Shown here: piece by piece, positions 56,715 to 64,000 of the stretch
Layout: the number at the start of each line of letters is the position of its first letter
How positions within the stretch are numbered: the first letter of the stretch is position 1
DNA from: Candidatus Thiocaldithrix dubininis
Lineage (GTDB): Bacteria > Pseudomonadota > Gammaproteobacteria > Thiotrichales > Thiotrichaceae
Assembly: GCA_029972135.1 (NCBI GenBank)
Contig: CP124755.1
Coordinates: 186,001-250,000 of the forward strand
DNA: 64,000 nt
Direction: 5' to 3'
Notes under the pieces: model-generated
What the model saw: the letters and a program-made list of their open reading frames with translations, nothing else
What the model was told of the DNA's origin: nothing
Databases searched by the model: none
Translations under genes and position numbers: made by a program

Positions 56715-58463
56715 ATGATACCGTTAACCTCTGCACCGCCTTTACCGGGCTTGGTTAGGCAACTTGTTAAACAGGAATTGCTTAGCAAAGAGCAAGCAAC
56801 ACAAGCTGTGCAAAAAGCACGGGCAGACAAGGTTAATCTAGTCAATTTTTTGGTGCAAAATCGTTTAGCTGCCCCTGCTGACGTAGCTTACGCAGCCAGC
56901 ATGGAATACGGGCTAAGCATGGTGGATTTACACCAAATCGAAATTAATCCGAAAGTGGCTGAGTTGCTGTCTAATGAACAGATGCGCCGCTTAAACTTAG
57001 CGCCTTTATTTCAACAGGGTAAAACGCTAACCGTTGGTTTAGCCGATCCGACTTATCTTACTAATTTAGACGATGTTAAATTTGCCACAGGTTTAACCCC
57101 TGAGCCGGTGTTTGTTGAGTTTGATAAGCTCACCCAACTGATTAATGCTGATATTGATATGATGGGTTCGGCTGCACCGCCACCCCCAGCGCCTAAAAGT
57201 AAAAGCGGTGCTGCGGGTAGCCCTGCACCTCAGCCTACTTACGCAGCCCCTAGTGAATTATTACTTGATACTAAAGAGCTGAAAAAAACCGATGGCGATG
57301 ACCCGATGGTGGTCGAATTCGTCGATAAGCTATTAATGCACGCGATTAAAAGCAAGGTATCGGATATTCATATTGAACCCTTTGAGAAAAATTTACGAAT
57401 TCGCTACCGCCTAGACGGGATTCTTCAGGTGGTAGCCTCACCACCGAATGATGCGGCTTCACAACTCATTTCGCGGCTTAAAGTATTGGCCCGCATGGAT
57501 ATTTCCGAACGTCGCGTACCACAAGACGGTCGGATTCGTTTTACGGTGAATGAAAAGAAAAAAATCGACTTCCGGGTGAACACCTTACCGACCATTTACG
57601 GTGAAAAAGTGGTTATGCGGATTCTCGATTCCTCCAATGCCGCGCTAGGTGTGGAAAAGCTAGGTTTTGAACCTAAACAACAAAAAGATTTCATGAAGGC
57701 GTTAAGCAAGCCCGATGGCATGATTTTGGTAACTGGGCCGACGGGTAGTGGTAAAACCGTTACGTTGTATACTGGTCTAGGCATTCTCAACACGCCAGAA
57801 AAAAACATTTCCACTGCTGAAGACCCAGCCGAAATTAATATGCCGGGGGTTAATCAGGTCAACGTCAATCCCAAAGCAGGTTTAACCTTTGCGGATGCCT
57901 TACGCGCTTTCTTACGGCAAGACCCGGACGTTATCATGGTGGGGGAGATTCGTGACCTTGAAACCGCTGAAATTGCGATTAAAGCCGCGCAAACCGGTCA
58001 CTTGGTGTTATCCACCTTACATACTAACTCCGCACCCGAAACCTTAACCCGTTTAATGAATATGGGCGTACCTGCGTTCAACATTGCGTCTTCCATTCAC
58101 TTGATTGTGGCGCAACGTTTGGCGCGGCGCTTATGCGAAAAATGCAAACGGCATAATCCCGATATTCCACCGGAAGCTTTAAAACAATTGGGTTTCAAAG
58201 ACGAAGATATTCCAACCTTAAAGATTTACGAGCCGGTTGGTTGTCCCGATTGTTCTAAAGGCTATAAAGGGCGGGTGGGGATTTATCAAGTGATGCCGAT
58301 TTCTCAAGAAATGGGGCGCATGATTATGAATGGCTCTAACTCGATTGAAATTGCCGACCAAGCCCGCAAAGAAGGTACTTGGGATTTACGCCAATCCGGT
58401 CTACACAAGGTGAAATCCGGGATTACGTCGCTGGCAGAATTAGAGCGTGTGACCGCTGAATAA
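56715..58463 (+). CDS. pilB: Type IV pilus assembly ATPase PilB
   Basis: A 582-residue extension ATPase. An N-terminal MshEN/T2SSE_N domain (residues 1-150) and a Pro/Ala-rich linker (155-180) precede the GspE/PilB ATPase. Walker A is 'GPTGSGKT' (341-348), the Asp box 'STAEDPAEI', Walker B 'VIMVGEIRDLETAEIAIKAAQTGHLVLSTLHTN'. A tetracysteine zinc site is formed by 'CEKCKR' and 'GCPDCSKGYKGR'. It powers pilus extension from the cytoplasm. No pilC or pilD follows; the next gene converges. An MshE or GspE role is less likely given the length and motifs. Confidence 0.95.
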   Translation: MIPLTSAPPLPGLVRQLVKQELLSKEQATQAVQKARADKVNLVNFLVQNRLAAPADVAYAASMEYGLSMVDLHQIEINPKVAELLSNEQMRRLNLAPLFQQGKTLTVGLADPTYLTNLDDVKFATGLTPEPVFVEFDKLTQLINADIDMMGSAAPPPPAPKSKSGAAGSPAPQPTYAAPSELLLDTKELKKTDGDDPMVVEFVDKLLMHAIKSKVSDIHIEPFEKNLRIRYRLDGILQVVASPPNDAASQLISRLKVLARMDISERRVPQDGRIRFTVNEKKKIDFRVNTLPTIYGEKVVMRILDSSNAALGVEKLGFEPKQQKDFMKALSKPDGMILVTGPTGSGKTVTLYTGLGILNTPEKNISTAEDPAEINMPGVNQVNVNPKAGLTFADALRAFLRQDPDVIMVGEIRDLETAEIAIKAAQTGHLVLSTLHTNSAPETLTRLMNMGVPAFNIASSIHLIVAQRLARRLCEKCKRHNPDIPPEALKQLGFKDEDIPTLKIYEPVGCPDCSKGYKGRVGIYQVMPISQEMGRMIMNGSNSIEIADQARKEGTWDLRQSGLHKVKSGITSLAELERVTAE

Positions 58464-58470
58464 TCAGCCT

Positions 58471-59013
58471 TTACTCACTTTTACTTAATTGTTGCGCTAA
58501 CCATAAACGCGCCCGTAATCCCCAGCTTGAGGTCAAACCAATTTCTTTAAAGCGAATATTGCCTTCTGCATCCAGAATATACGCGCTCGGCACGCCCGTT
58601 ACGCCGTATTGCTTGGCTAATGTGCCATCCGCATCCACAATGGTTAGCCACGTCTCAATCTTATGTTCACTCATGTATTTCTGCACATTGGCTTCATTGC
58701 CGGATTGAAACGCGACCGTAATCACTGGCCAATCTTGGCTAATCGCGCTAATGGTTGATTGTTCCATTTTGCACATGGGACACCAATCCGCCCAGAAATG
58801 AATCAGGACTGGCTTACCGCGAAAATCATCCAAATTAACGGTTTGCCCGTTCAAACTCATGCGCTCAAAACTCGGTGCTTCGCCCGTAATCATGCCCCAT
58901 TGCTGCCAAGTGCGTACCCCCACCAAAATCAGCGCTAGAATGGCAAATTCCATTAGCCAACGTAACCAACGGCGGGTTTTATTCGGTGTATTTGGGGTAA
59001 TTAGGCGGGTCAT
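58471..59013 (-). CDS. TlpA/ScsD-like membrane-anchored thiol-disulfide protein
   Basis: A 180-residue protein with one N-terminal membrane helix (about 20-38) and a periplasmic thioredoxin domain. The redox centre is 'FWADWCPMCKMEQ' (Cys78, Cys81), and 'YGVTGVPSAYILDAEGNIRF' gives the cis-Pro loop. This pattern fits ScsD/TlpA relatives that reduce or oxidise periplasmic disulfides. No ScsB/DsbD partner is nearby. Confidence 0.9.
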   Translation of the reverse strand: MTRLITPNTPNKTRRWLRWLMEFAILALILVGVRTWQQWGMITGEAPSFERMSLNGQTVNLDDFRGKPVLIHFWADWCPMCKMEQSTISAISQDWPVITVAFQSGNEANVQKYMSEHKIETWLTIVDADGTLAKQYGVTGVPSAYILDAEGNIRFKEIGLTSSWGLRARLWLAQQLSKSE

Positions 59014-59077
59014 AAGTTTGCATGGCTAGTAAAACTAGCCAGTATATTAGCATAACCTGATATTAACGCTTGCCTAA

Positions 59078-60571
59078 TTATGCGGCGCGTAACGCAACTT
59101 TACCTTGTGAACGTCCCTCTAAACGCCGTAAAAACTCGCGCATTACTTTGTCATACAACTTATCGCCTAGATATTTATCTTCCACCGCTGATTCAATGCT
59201 AGGGTTATCATTCACCTCAATGACTAATACGCCTTTATCGGTTTGTTTTAAATCCACGCCGTATAAACCATTGCCGATTAAACGAGCGGCTTTTAAGGCG
59301 GTATTTAACACGTCTTTTGGCGCGTCTTTGGGGTCAAGCGTTTCAGCTTTGCCATTAATCGGTTTATTGCCGCTGTGATTGATGATTTGCCAATGCCCAC
59401 GCGACATAAAATAACGACAGACATACAACACTTCGTTATTTAATACGCCCACGCGCCAGTCAAAATCGGTATAGGTATAGGCTTGCGCCAAAATAAGTTC
59501 GGAGTGTTCAAATAATTCTAAAGCGTGTTTTTCTAATTCCTGCCGATCTTTGACTTTAAACATACCGCGCGAAAATGAGCCATCTGGTACTTTTAAAATC
59601 ATGGGATAGCCGAGTTTTTGTTCGGCAGGCAGTAATGATTCATTTTTCGCGAGAATAATGGAGTCGGGCGTGGCAATTTTGTTAGTCGACAATAATTCGT
59701 ACAAAAAGATTTTATTTACACAACGCACAATCGAATCAGGGTCATCAATTACGACTAAGCCTTCGCTGGCAGCTTTACGCGCAAAGCGATAGGTATGGTG
59801 GTTGAGTTTTGTGGTCTCACGGATAAATAAACCGTCGTATTCGGCTAAGCGTCCGTAATCTTTCGGGGTAATTAATTCGGCACGCATGCCATTTTGTTGG
59901 GCAGCTTTAATAAATAAACTTAAGGCTTTTTTATCCGAAGGCGGTAAAGCTTCTTCAGGATTATGTAAAATCGCAATGTCGTAACGCGCTTGCGCTTGTT
60001 CGCTGGATTTTTGCCAACGTTGGTTTAAATGCTGCTCTAAAACCTGAAAGAAAAAATCTTGCTGTGGATGACTCAGGCTACTTAAATTACCCGCTTTTAA
60101 TTTGCTAATGCGCCAGCGCCCATTACGACGAAATTCCACGCGTAATAAAGGCACACGGAAGCTTTCATACAGTTTGCGCGCCAGTTTTTTTAACGCATCC
60201 GATTCACATTGCCCAAATGACACCACGATTTCAAATTTCGCAATATCCAAGGCTTGCGGTTGTTTGCCAAACGCTTCCGCGACCATTTTATCTAAATCTT
60301 CTAATAACGGGCCATACAAGGTTTTACGGCTTAAATCTTGTAAGGTACGTACCGAAGGCAACATGCGGTGTTCACGCGCTTCTGCGAGTAAGGAAGCGTA
60401 ATAACCAAGGCTTTGATAGCTTAAATCTTTACACAGGTTAATCACCCGTACATTAGTCTTCTTAGACCATTGCGGATTGGTAAGGTAATCCTTAGCAGCT
60501 ATCACCGGATAACGCGGAAATTCTTTTTTCCAATGTTTGAGATCGTCGATCAAAATAATATGGTCAGCCAT
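59078..60571 (-). CDS. RLAN-domain RimK-like ATP-grasp ligase
   Basis: A 497-residue protein. Residues 1-190 fit the RLAN domain (RimK-like ATP-grasp N-terminal): 'NVRVINLCKDLSYQSLGYYASLLAEAREHRMLPSV' and 'FGQCESDALKKLARKLYESFRVPLLRVEF'. The C-terminal ATP-grasp has 'KVPDGSFSRGMFKV', 'LAQAYTYTDFDWRVGVLNNEVLYVCRYFM' and the metal-binding 'VIEVNDNPSIESAVED'. Such enzymes join amino acids by peptide-like bonds, often glutamate. It diverges from a DUF2817 peptidase and a GNAT-C39 fusion, the same partners described for RLAN ligases in comparative studies of amidoligases. The product is unknown. Confidence 0.87.
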   Translation of the reverse strand: MADHIILIDDLKHWKKEFPRYPVIAAKDYLTNPQWSKKTNVRVINLCKDLSYQSLGYYASLLAEAREHRMLPSVRTLQDLSRKTLYGPLLEDLDKMVAEAFGKQPQALDIAKFEIVVSFGQCESDALKKLARKLYESFRVPLLRVEFRRNGRWRISKLKAGNLSSLSHPQQDFFFQVLEQHLNQRWQKSSEQAQARYDIAILHNPEEALPPSDKKALSLFIKAAQQNGMRAELITPKDYGRLAEYDGLFIRETTKLNHHTYRFARKAASEGLVVIDDPDSIVRCVNKIFLYELLSTNKIATPDSIILAKNESLLPAEQKLGYPMILKVPDGSFSRGMFKVKDRQELEKHALELFEHSELILAQAYTYTDFDWRVGVLNNEVLYVCRYFMSRGHWQIINHSGNKPINGKAETLDPKDAPKDVLNTALKAARLIGNGLYGVDLKQTDKGVLVIEVNDNPSIESAVEDKYLGDKLYDKVMREFLRRLEGRSQGKVALRAA

Positions 60572-60635
60572 GATAGCGCTGTACTCCTTGCTTAGTATGA
60601 TAATTATTTGCTGAACCTATTTTGAGGCATTGCGG

Positions 60636-61706
60636 ATGTTTTCGCCACATTACCAACCCGCTTTAACAGCGTTTCCCTCGGATTATCACGCGGCGCGTGC
60701 TGCATTCTTACAAGCCCTACGCCTACCAGTATGCGCCTTGCAACATGAGCCAATCCTGTATCCCGCGCTCGATCCGCAAGCGAATGCGTTATATACCGAT
60801 GTCGCATGGTTGGGTAATCCACAAGCCGAAAAAGTGTTAATCCTGATTTCGGCGACCCACGGCGTAGAAGGCTTTGCCGGTTCGGCGATTCAAACCGATG
60901 TTTTGCGGCAATTAGCGCAACAAACCTTGCCAGACAATAGTGCCCTCGCATTGATCCACGCCCTTAATCCGTGGGGCTTTGCTTGGCAACGCCGCGTGAA
61001 TGAACAGGGTATAGATCTCAACCGTAATAGTGTCGATTTTTCAAAACCTTTGCCAGTAAATCGGGATTACGATTTGTTAAAGCCGGATTATTCCGCCCCC
61101 GACCCGAGCTGGTCAGATACGCGTTGGCGACAAGCCGTTGCCGCAGGTCAATATACTGATTCGACCGGCTTATTTTACGGAGGTTCAGCACCCAGCTTTT
61201 CGCGCCGACTCGTGGAGGATTTAATTCAACGCTGGCGTATTGCCGATAAACAAGTTGTTGTGTTGGATTTACATACCGGCTTAGGTGCATTTGGGCACGG
61301 TGAATTAATTTGCGATCATCCTGCGCATAGTGTTGCCAGTCGCCAAGCGAAGCAATGGTTTGGTGGCTTAGTGACCGTACCCGAATTAGGCGAATCTTGT
61401 TCCGTGCCGTTAGTCGGATTGATGGATTATTTATGGCACGCTGCCATGCGTGAAGACGGCATGTTCTTAACCTTGGAATACGGCACGTATCCGTTTCAAG
61501 CCTTAATTGATGCATTACGGGCAGAGCATTTGCTGTATAAACAGCATGCACAACCGGATTTTAATGATCCGCAAGTTGCCGTTATTCGGCAAAATTTACG
61601 CGAAATCTTTAATCCTGCTTCTGCGCTTTGGCAAGAATGTGTACTGTTGCGCGCACGGCAAGTCATACGCGTGGCTTGGCAACAACTACAAGGACAACCT
61701 ACATGA
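60636..61706 (+). CDS. DUF2817 M14-like carboxypeptidase
   Basis: A 356-residue protein of the DUF2817 family, related to zinc carboxypeptidases (M14). The zinc motif is in 'ISATHGVEGFAGSAIQ' (His and Glu), the Arg/Asn binding motif in 'GIDLNRNSVDF', and the third ligand in 'VVLDLHTGLGAFGHGEL'. 'FLTLEYGTY' may supply the catalytic Glu. The ATG at 60636 has GAGG eight bases upstream; a TTG two codons earlier is too close to it. Its stop overlaps the next gene by four bases. Probably trims or recycles the product of the ATP-grasp ligase. Confidence 0.87.
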   Translation: MFSPHYQPALTAFPSDYHAARAAFLQALRLPVCALQHEPILYPALDPQANALYTDVAWLGNPQAEKVLILISATHGVEGFAGSAIQTDVLRQLAQQTLPDNSALALIHALNPWGFAWQRRVNEQGIDLNRNSVDFSKPLPVNRDYDLLKPDYSAPDPSWSDTRWRQAVAAGQYTDSTGLFYGGSAPSFSRRLVEDLIQRWRIADKQVVVLDLHTGLGAFGHGELICDHPAHSVASRQAKQWFGGLVTVPELGESCSVPLVGLMDYLWHAAMREDGMFLTLEYGTYPFQALIDALRAEHLLYKQHAQPDFNDPQVAVIRQNLREIFNPASALWQECVLLRARQVIRVAWQQLQGQPT

Positions 61707-62818
61707 CTGCGCCTTTAAACATTCGTACCGCGCAATTAGACGATTTACCGCGTTTAATGCAATTGGAAGAACTGTGTTTTGTAACCGATAAAATCAGTCG
61801 GCGCAGTTTTCGGCATTTTTTACATAAAGCCAGTGCCGGATTTTTGGTTGCTATTAATGAGCAGCAGGTGATTGCTGGTTATTGTTTGGTGTTAATGCAT
61901 CGTGGCACACGTTTAGCGCGGATTTATTCGATTGCGGTTGATCCCCAATTACGCGGGCAAGGCATTGCGCAACGTTTATTACAACAAGCCGAAAGCATTT
62001 GTAGCGAAGCAGGGCGTATTTCCATGCGCTTAGAAGTACGTAAGGATAATCAGGGCGCAATTAAATTATACGAGCAGCTTGGCTATCGTACCTTTGGCGA
62101 GTACCACGATTATTATGAAGATCATGTTGATGCCTTACGCTTACAAAAGCGCTTACGGCATCGAAAACAGGCAGTTACCACGCAAGCCAGCGTACCTTAT
62201 TATGCGCAAAGCACTGGCTTTACCTGTGGGCCTGCGGCGTTAATGATGAGTATGGCAGCGTTAAACCCAGCACAGGCTTTAGACATTACTGAAGAATTGC
62301 GTATTTGGCGTGAAGCGACCACTATTTATATGATGGCAGGGCATGGCGGTTGCAGCCCGTTAGGCTTAGCACTGGCGGCAGTCAAACGCCAATTCAACGC
62401 AGAAGTCTATTTATCCACCACGGATACGCCGTTTATTGATTCGGTGCGTGGCGAACAAAAGAAGCAAGTGGTCAGTTTGGTACATGCAGATTTTCTCCAA
62501 CAGTTAACCGCTGCAAATATGCCGATTCATTATGTCACGCTCACACAACAGCATATTCAAACCGCTTTAGAACAAGGGGCAATGCCGCTAGTTTTGATTA
62601 GTACTTACCGCTTTGATCATTGCAAAGTACCGCACTGGGTGGTAGTAACCGCGATGGACGAGCGCTTTGTATATATTCACGATCCGCTGATTGATGAAGA
62701 AGAATACCGTTACCCACTGGATAATCAGTATTTGCCGATTAGTCGGGTGGACTTCGATAAGATGTCGCAATTCGGTCAATCTCGGTTGCGTACTGCGGTA
62801 ATTATCCGACGAGCGTAA
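61703..62818 (+). CDS. GNAT acetyltransferase fused to a C39-like cysteine peptidase
   Basis: A 371-residue two-domain protein. Residues 1-155 are a GNAT domain ('RIYSIAVDPQLRGQGIAQRLLQQAE' is the acetyl-CoA loop). Residues 160-371 are a papain/C39-like peptidase: Cys175 in 'TGFTCGPAAL', His311 in 'PHWVVVTAM' and Asp327 in 'YIHDPLID' are the likely triad. The ATG at 61703 has AAGGA seven bases upstream and overlaps the DUF2817 stop (ATGA). Such GNAT-peptidase fusions accompany RLAN ATP-grasp ligases. No peptide-secretion ABC transporter is next to it, so classic bacteriocin export is unlikely. Confidence 0.88.
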   Translation: MTAPLNIRTAQLDDLPRLMQLEELCFVTDKISRRSFRHFLHKASAGFLVAINEQQVIAGYCLVLMHRGTRLARIYSIAVDPQLRGQGIAQRLLQQAESICSEAGRISMRLEVRKDNQGAIKLYEQLGYRTFGEYHDYYEDHVDALRLQKRLRHRKQAVTTQASVPYYAQSTGFTCGPAALMMSMAALNPAQALDITEELRIWREATTIYMMAGHGGCSPLGLALAAVKRQFNAEVYLSTTDTPFIDSVRGEQKKQVVSLVHADFLQQLTAANMPIHYVTLTQQHIQTALEQGAMPLVLISTYRFDHCKVPHWVVVTAMDERFVYIHDPLIDEEEYRYPLDNQYLPISRVDFDKMSQFGQSRLRTAVIIRRA

Positions 62819-62906
62819 ACGCGCTTTGTCCGTTAGCCATTTACTGTCTTGCGTTGTCTGGTTACGCTTAAGCCAGTTATTTATAATAAAAATTCTGGAT
62901 TATGCT

Positions 62907-64000
62907 ATGGCAGAAAAGCTCTATGATCTGGTGGTAATTGGTCATACCTCAGATAAACCGTTAGACGCTTTAATTAAAGCAATTTTAGCTTTGTTAGGGG
63001 ATAACAGTCCTAAACTGGAATTTAAGTTATCCGATGCTTTGTTATTTAACAACGGTATGGCGTCGATTAAAGAGTCGATTACCTTAGAACAAGCACAAGC
63101 GATTAAGGACAAACTAAAAACGCTGCAAGTGCAATGTGAAATTCGCCCCACGCTGCAATTGGTTGATAAAGAACCCGATGTCGTGGAAGTTTCTAAAGAG
63201 GTTTATACCTGTCCGGCTTGTGGGCATCAACAACCTAAAATGCGCAATATTACGGGCAGTTCCCAGTTAGAAGCCTGTGAACAATGCGGTATTGTGGGTG
63301 AACGCTTTGAATACAATAAAAAGCGCCAAGAAGTATTACAGCGTGAAAAAGCCAAGCTAGAAAATGAGCGCGCCCGCCAATTACGCGATACCTTAGAACG
63401 CGCTAAATTGGATGAAGAAGAAAATTTACGCCAAGATGCAAAGCGTAAATTAGGCATTGCCCAAACTAACGATAAAACTATTGCTATTAAAATTGCGGCG
63501 GCTATTGCCGTATTAGCCGTCGGTTTAGGCGGAATTTATTACGCTTTCCAACCATCAGAAGAAGAAATTGCTGCGCAGGCAGCAGAGGCGGAAAAAGCCA
63601 AAGCGGAAGCTAAAGCTAAATTAGCCAAAACGATGTCGCAAGTGATCACACAGGCGCAAGAATTTGCTAACGGAAATGGCGCGTCTGATCAAACCCTAGT
63701 GGCGGGACATCCCGTTGAGGAAATGAAAGACGAAAGTACCTTGGCCGAAACACAGAAACCAGAAGAGCGTGAAGCTAAATTGGTTACTGCCTTGAAAAAG
63801 GATAATGAAACCACACCTGCGGAAGAAAAACCCAAATCTGCCGAAGAACTTGCCAAACAAGCTCAACTCAAGCAAGAGCATGAAACCTTGCGTGACGAAG
63901 CTGTGACACAAAATGAACAGCAAAAAGTGATTAGTGCCCGTTTCCAAGTGCCATTAGAGCAACAAACGGAAAATAAACGCCGCATTCAGCAGTTGCTTAA
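62907..64000 (+). CDS. Zinc-ribbon, coiled-coil single-span membrane protein, 3' end outside window
   Basis: An open frame of 364 codons runs off the window. Residues 1-85 could form a small alpha/beta domain like the C-terminal domain of ribosomal protein L7/L12 (an 'IKESITLEQAQAIKDKLKTLQVQCEI' segment). Then comes a zinc ribbon of two CxxC pairs ('CPACGHQQ' and 'CEQCGIVGERF'), a charged coiled coil (about 130-185), one membrane helix (about 192-210, 'IAAAIAVLAVGLGGIYYAF') and a long Glu/Lys/Ala-rich region. The cytoplasmic zinc ribbon and the outside coil suggest a scaffold or sensor. Not recognised; no function assigned. Weak ribosome binding site. Confidence 0.75.
   Translation, partial: MAEKLYDLVVIGHTSDKPLDALIKAILALLGDNSPKLEFKLSDALLFNNGMASIKESITLEQAQAIKDKLKTLQVQCEIRPTLQLVDKEPDVVEVSKEVYTCPACGHQQPKMRNITGSSQLEACEQCGIVGERFEYNKKRQEVLQREKAKLENERARQLRDTLERAKLDEEENLRQDAKRKLGIAQTNDKTIAIKIAAAIAVLAVGLGGIYYAFQPSEEEIAAQAAEAEKAKAEAKAKLAKTMSQVITQAQEFANGNGASDQTLVAGHPVEEMKDESTLAETQKPEEREAKLVTALKKDNETTPAEEKPKSAEELAKQAQLKQEHETLRDEAVTQNEQQKVISARFQVPLEQQTENKRRIQQLL

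Noticed and set aside
61628-61702. Longer N terminus for the GNAT-C39 protein
   Set aside because: It would overlap the DUF2817 gene by 79 bases and adds a low-complexity stretch; the ATG at 61703 has a good ribosome site and the usual ATGA coupling.

Overview
The window is a stretch of bacterial chromosome, most likely from a chemolithoautotrophic gammaproteobacterium of the Thiothrix/Thiolinea type (order Thiotrichales). This is inferred from gene families, not from a marker gene. Supporting signs are a DabA-type inorganic-carbon transport operon, a TauE/SafE exporter, gammaproteobacterial housekeeping genes (gatABC, hslVU with DUF971, smg-dprA, argDF, gmk, gloB) and type IV pilus pilB. No rRNA or tRNA gene was recognised. 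Layout: 1-2.2 kb is the 3' end of a cadherin-repeat surface protein. 2.3-5.5 kb is gatA-gatB-gatC, followed by a palindromic intergenic repeat. 5.7-9.5 kb holds a TauE exporter, a membrane diguanylate cyclase and an AmpG-like transporter. 9.6-12.3 kb is hslV-hslU-DUF971-hisI, read leftward from a good heat-shock (sigma-32) promoter. 12.4-15.3 kb is argD-argF-xthA, with an unusual promoter/terminator pair ahead of argD. 15.5-17 kb has gmk and gloB. 17-20.9 kb is a MoxR/DUF58/TgpA operon, then smg and dprA. 22.8-26.1 kb is a zrgA-like metal-uptake operon, followed by a cardiolipin synthase and a VanZ protein. Defence island (28-45 kb): a phage-O-like replication protein has a translationally coupled 19-codon leader peptide, a stem that hides its ribosome binding site, and an attenuator-like terminator. 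Next to it is a CRISPR array of 81 repeats and 80 spacers. The array is transcribed leftward and its leader lies at the right end. To the right is a complete type I-C operon, also leftward: cas3-cas5c-cas8c-cas7, then a two-gene PtuA/PtuB (Septu-like) ATPase plus HNH nuclease, then cas4-cas1-cas2. The Septu-like pair is joined to itself and to cas4 by 4-bp ATGA overlaps, so a second putative defence system is built into the cas operon. This is the most notable feature of the window. 45-46.4 kb has a small membrane protein, yidD and an HPP-family protein. 46.5-55.8 kb is a five-gene operon of DabA with four complex-I/Mrp-antiporter-like membrane subunits, predicted to use the ion gradient to take up CO2 or bicarbonate. 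55.8-59 kb has an Lcl-type (DUF1566) secreted protein, pilB and a TlpA-like thiol-disulfide protein. 59-62.8 kb is a putative peptide-synthesis cluster: an RLAN/RimK-like ATP-grasp ligase diverges from a DUF2817 M14-like peptidase and a GNAT-C39 peptidase fusion. The window ends inside a zinc-ribbon, coiled-coil membrane protein.
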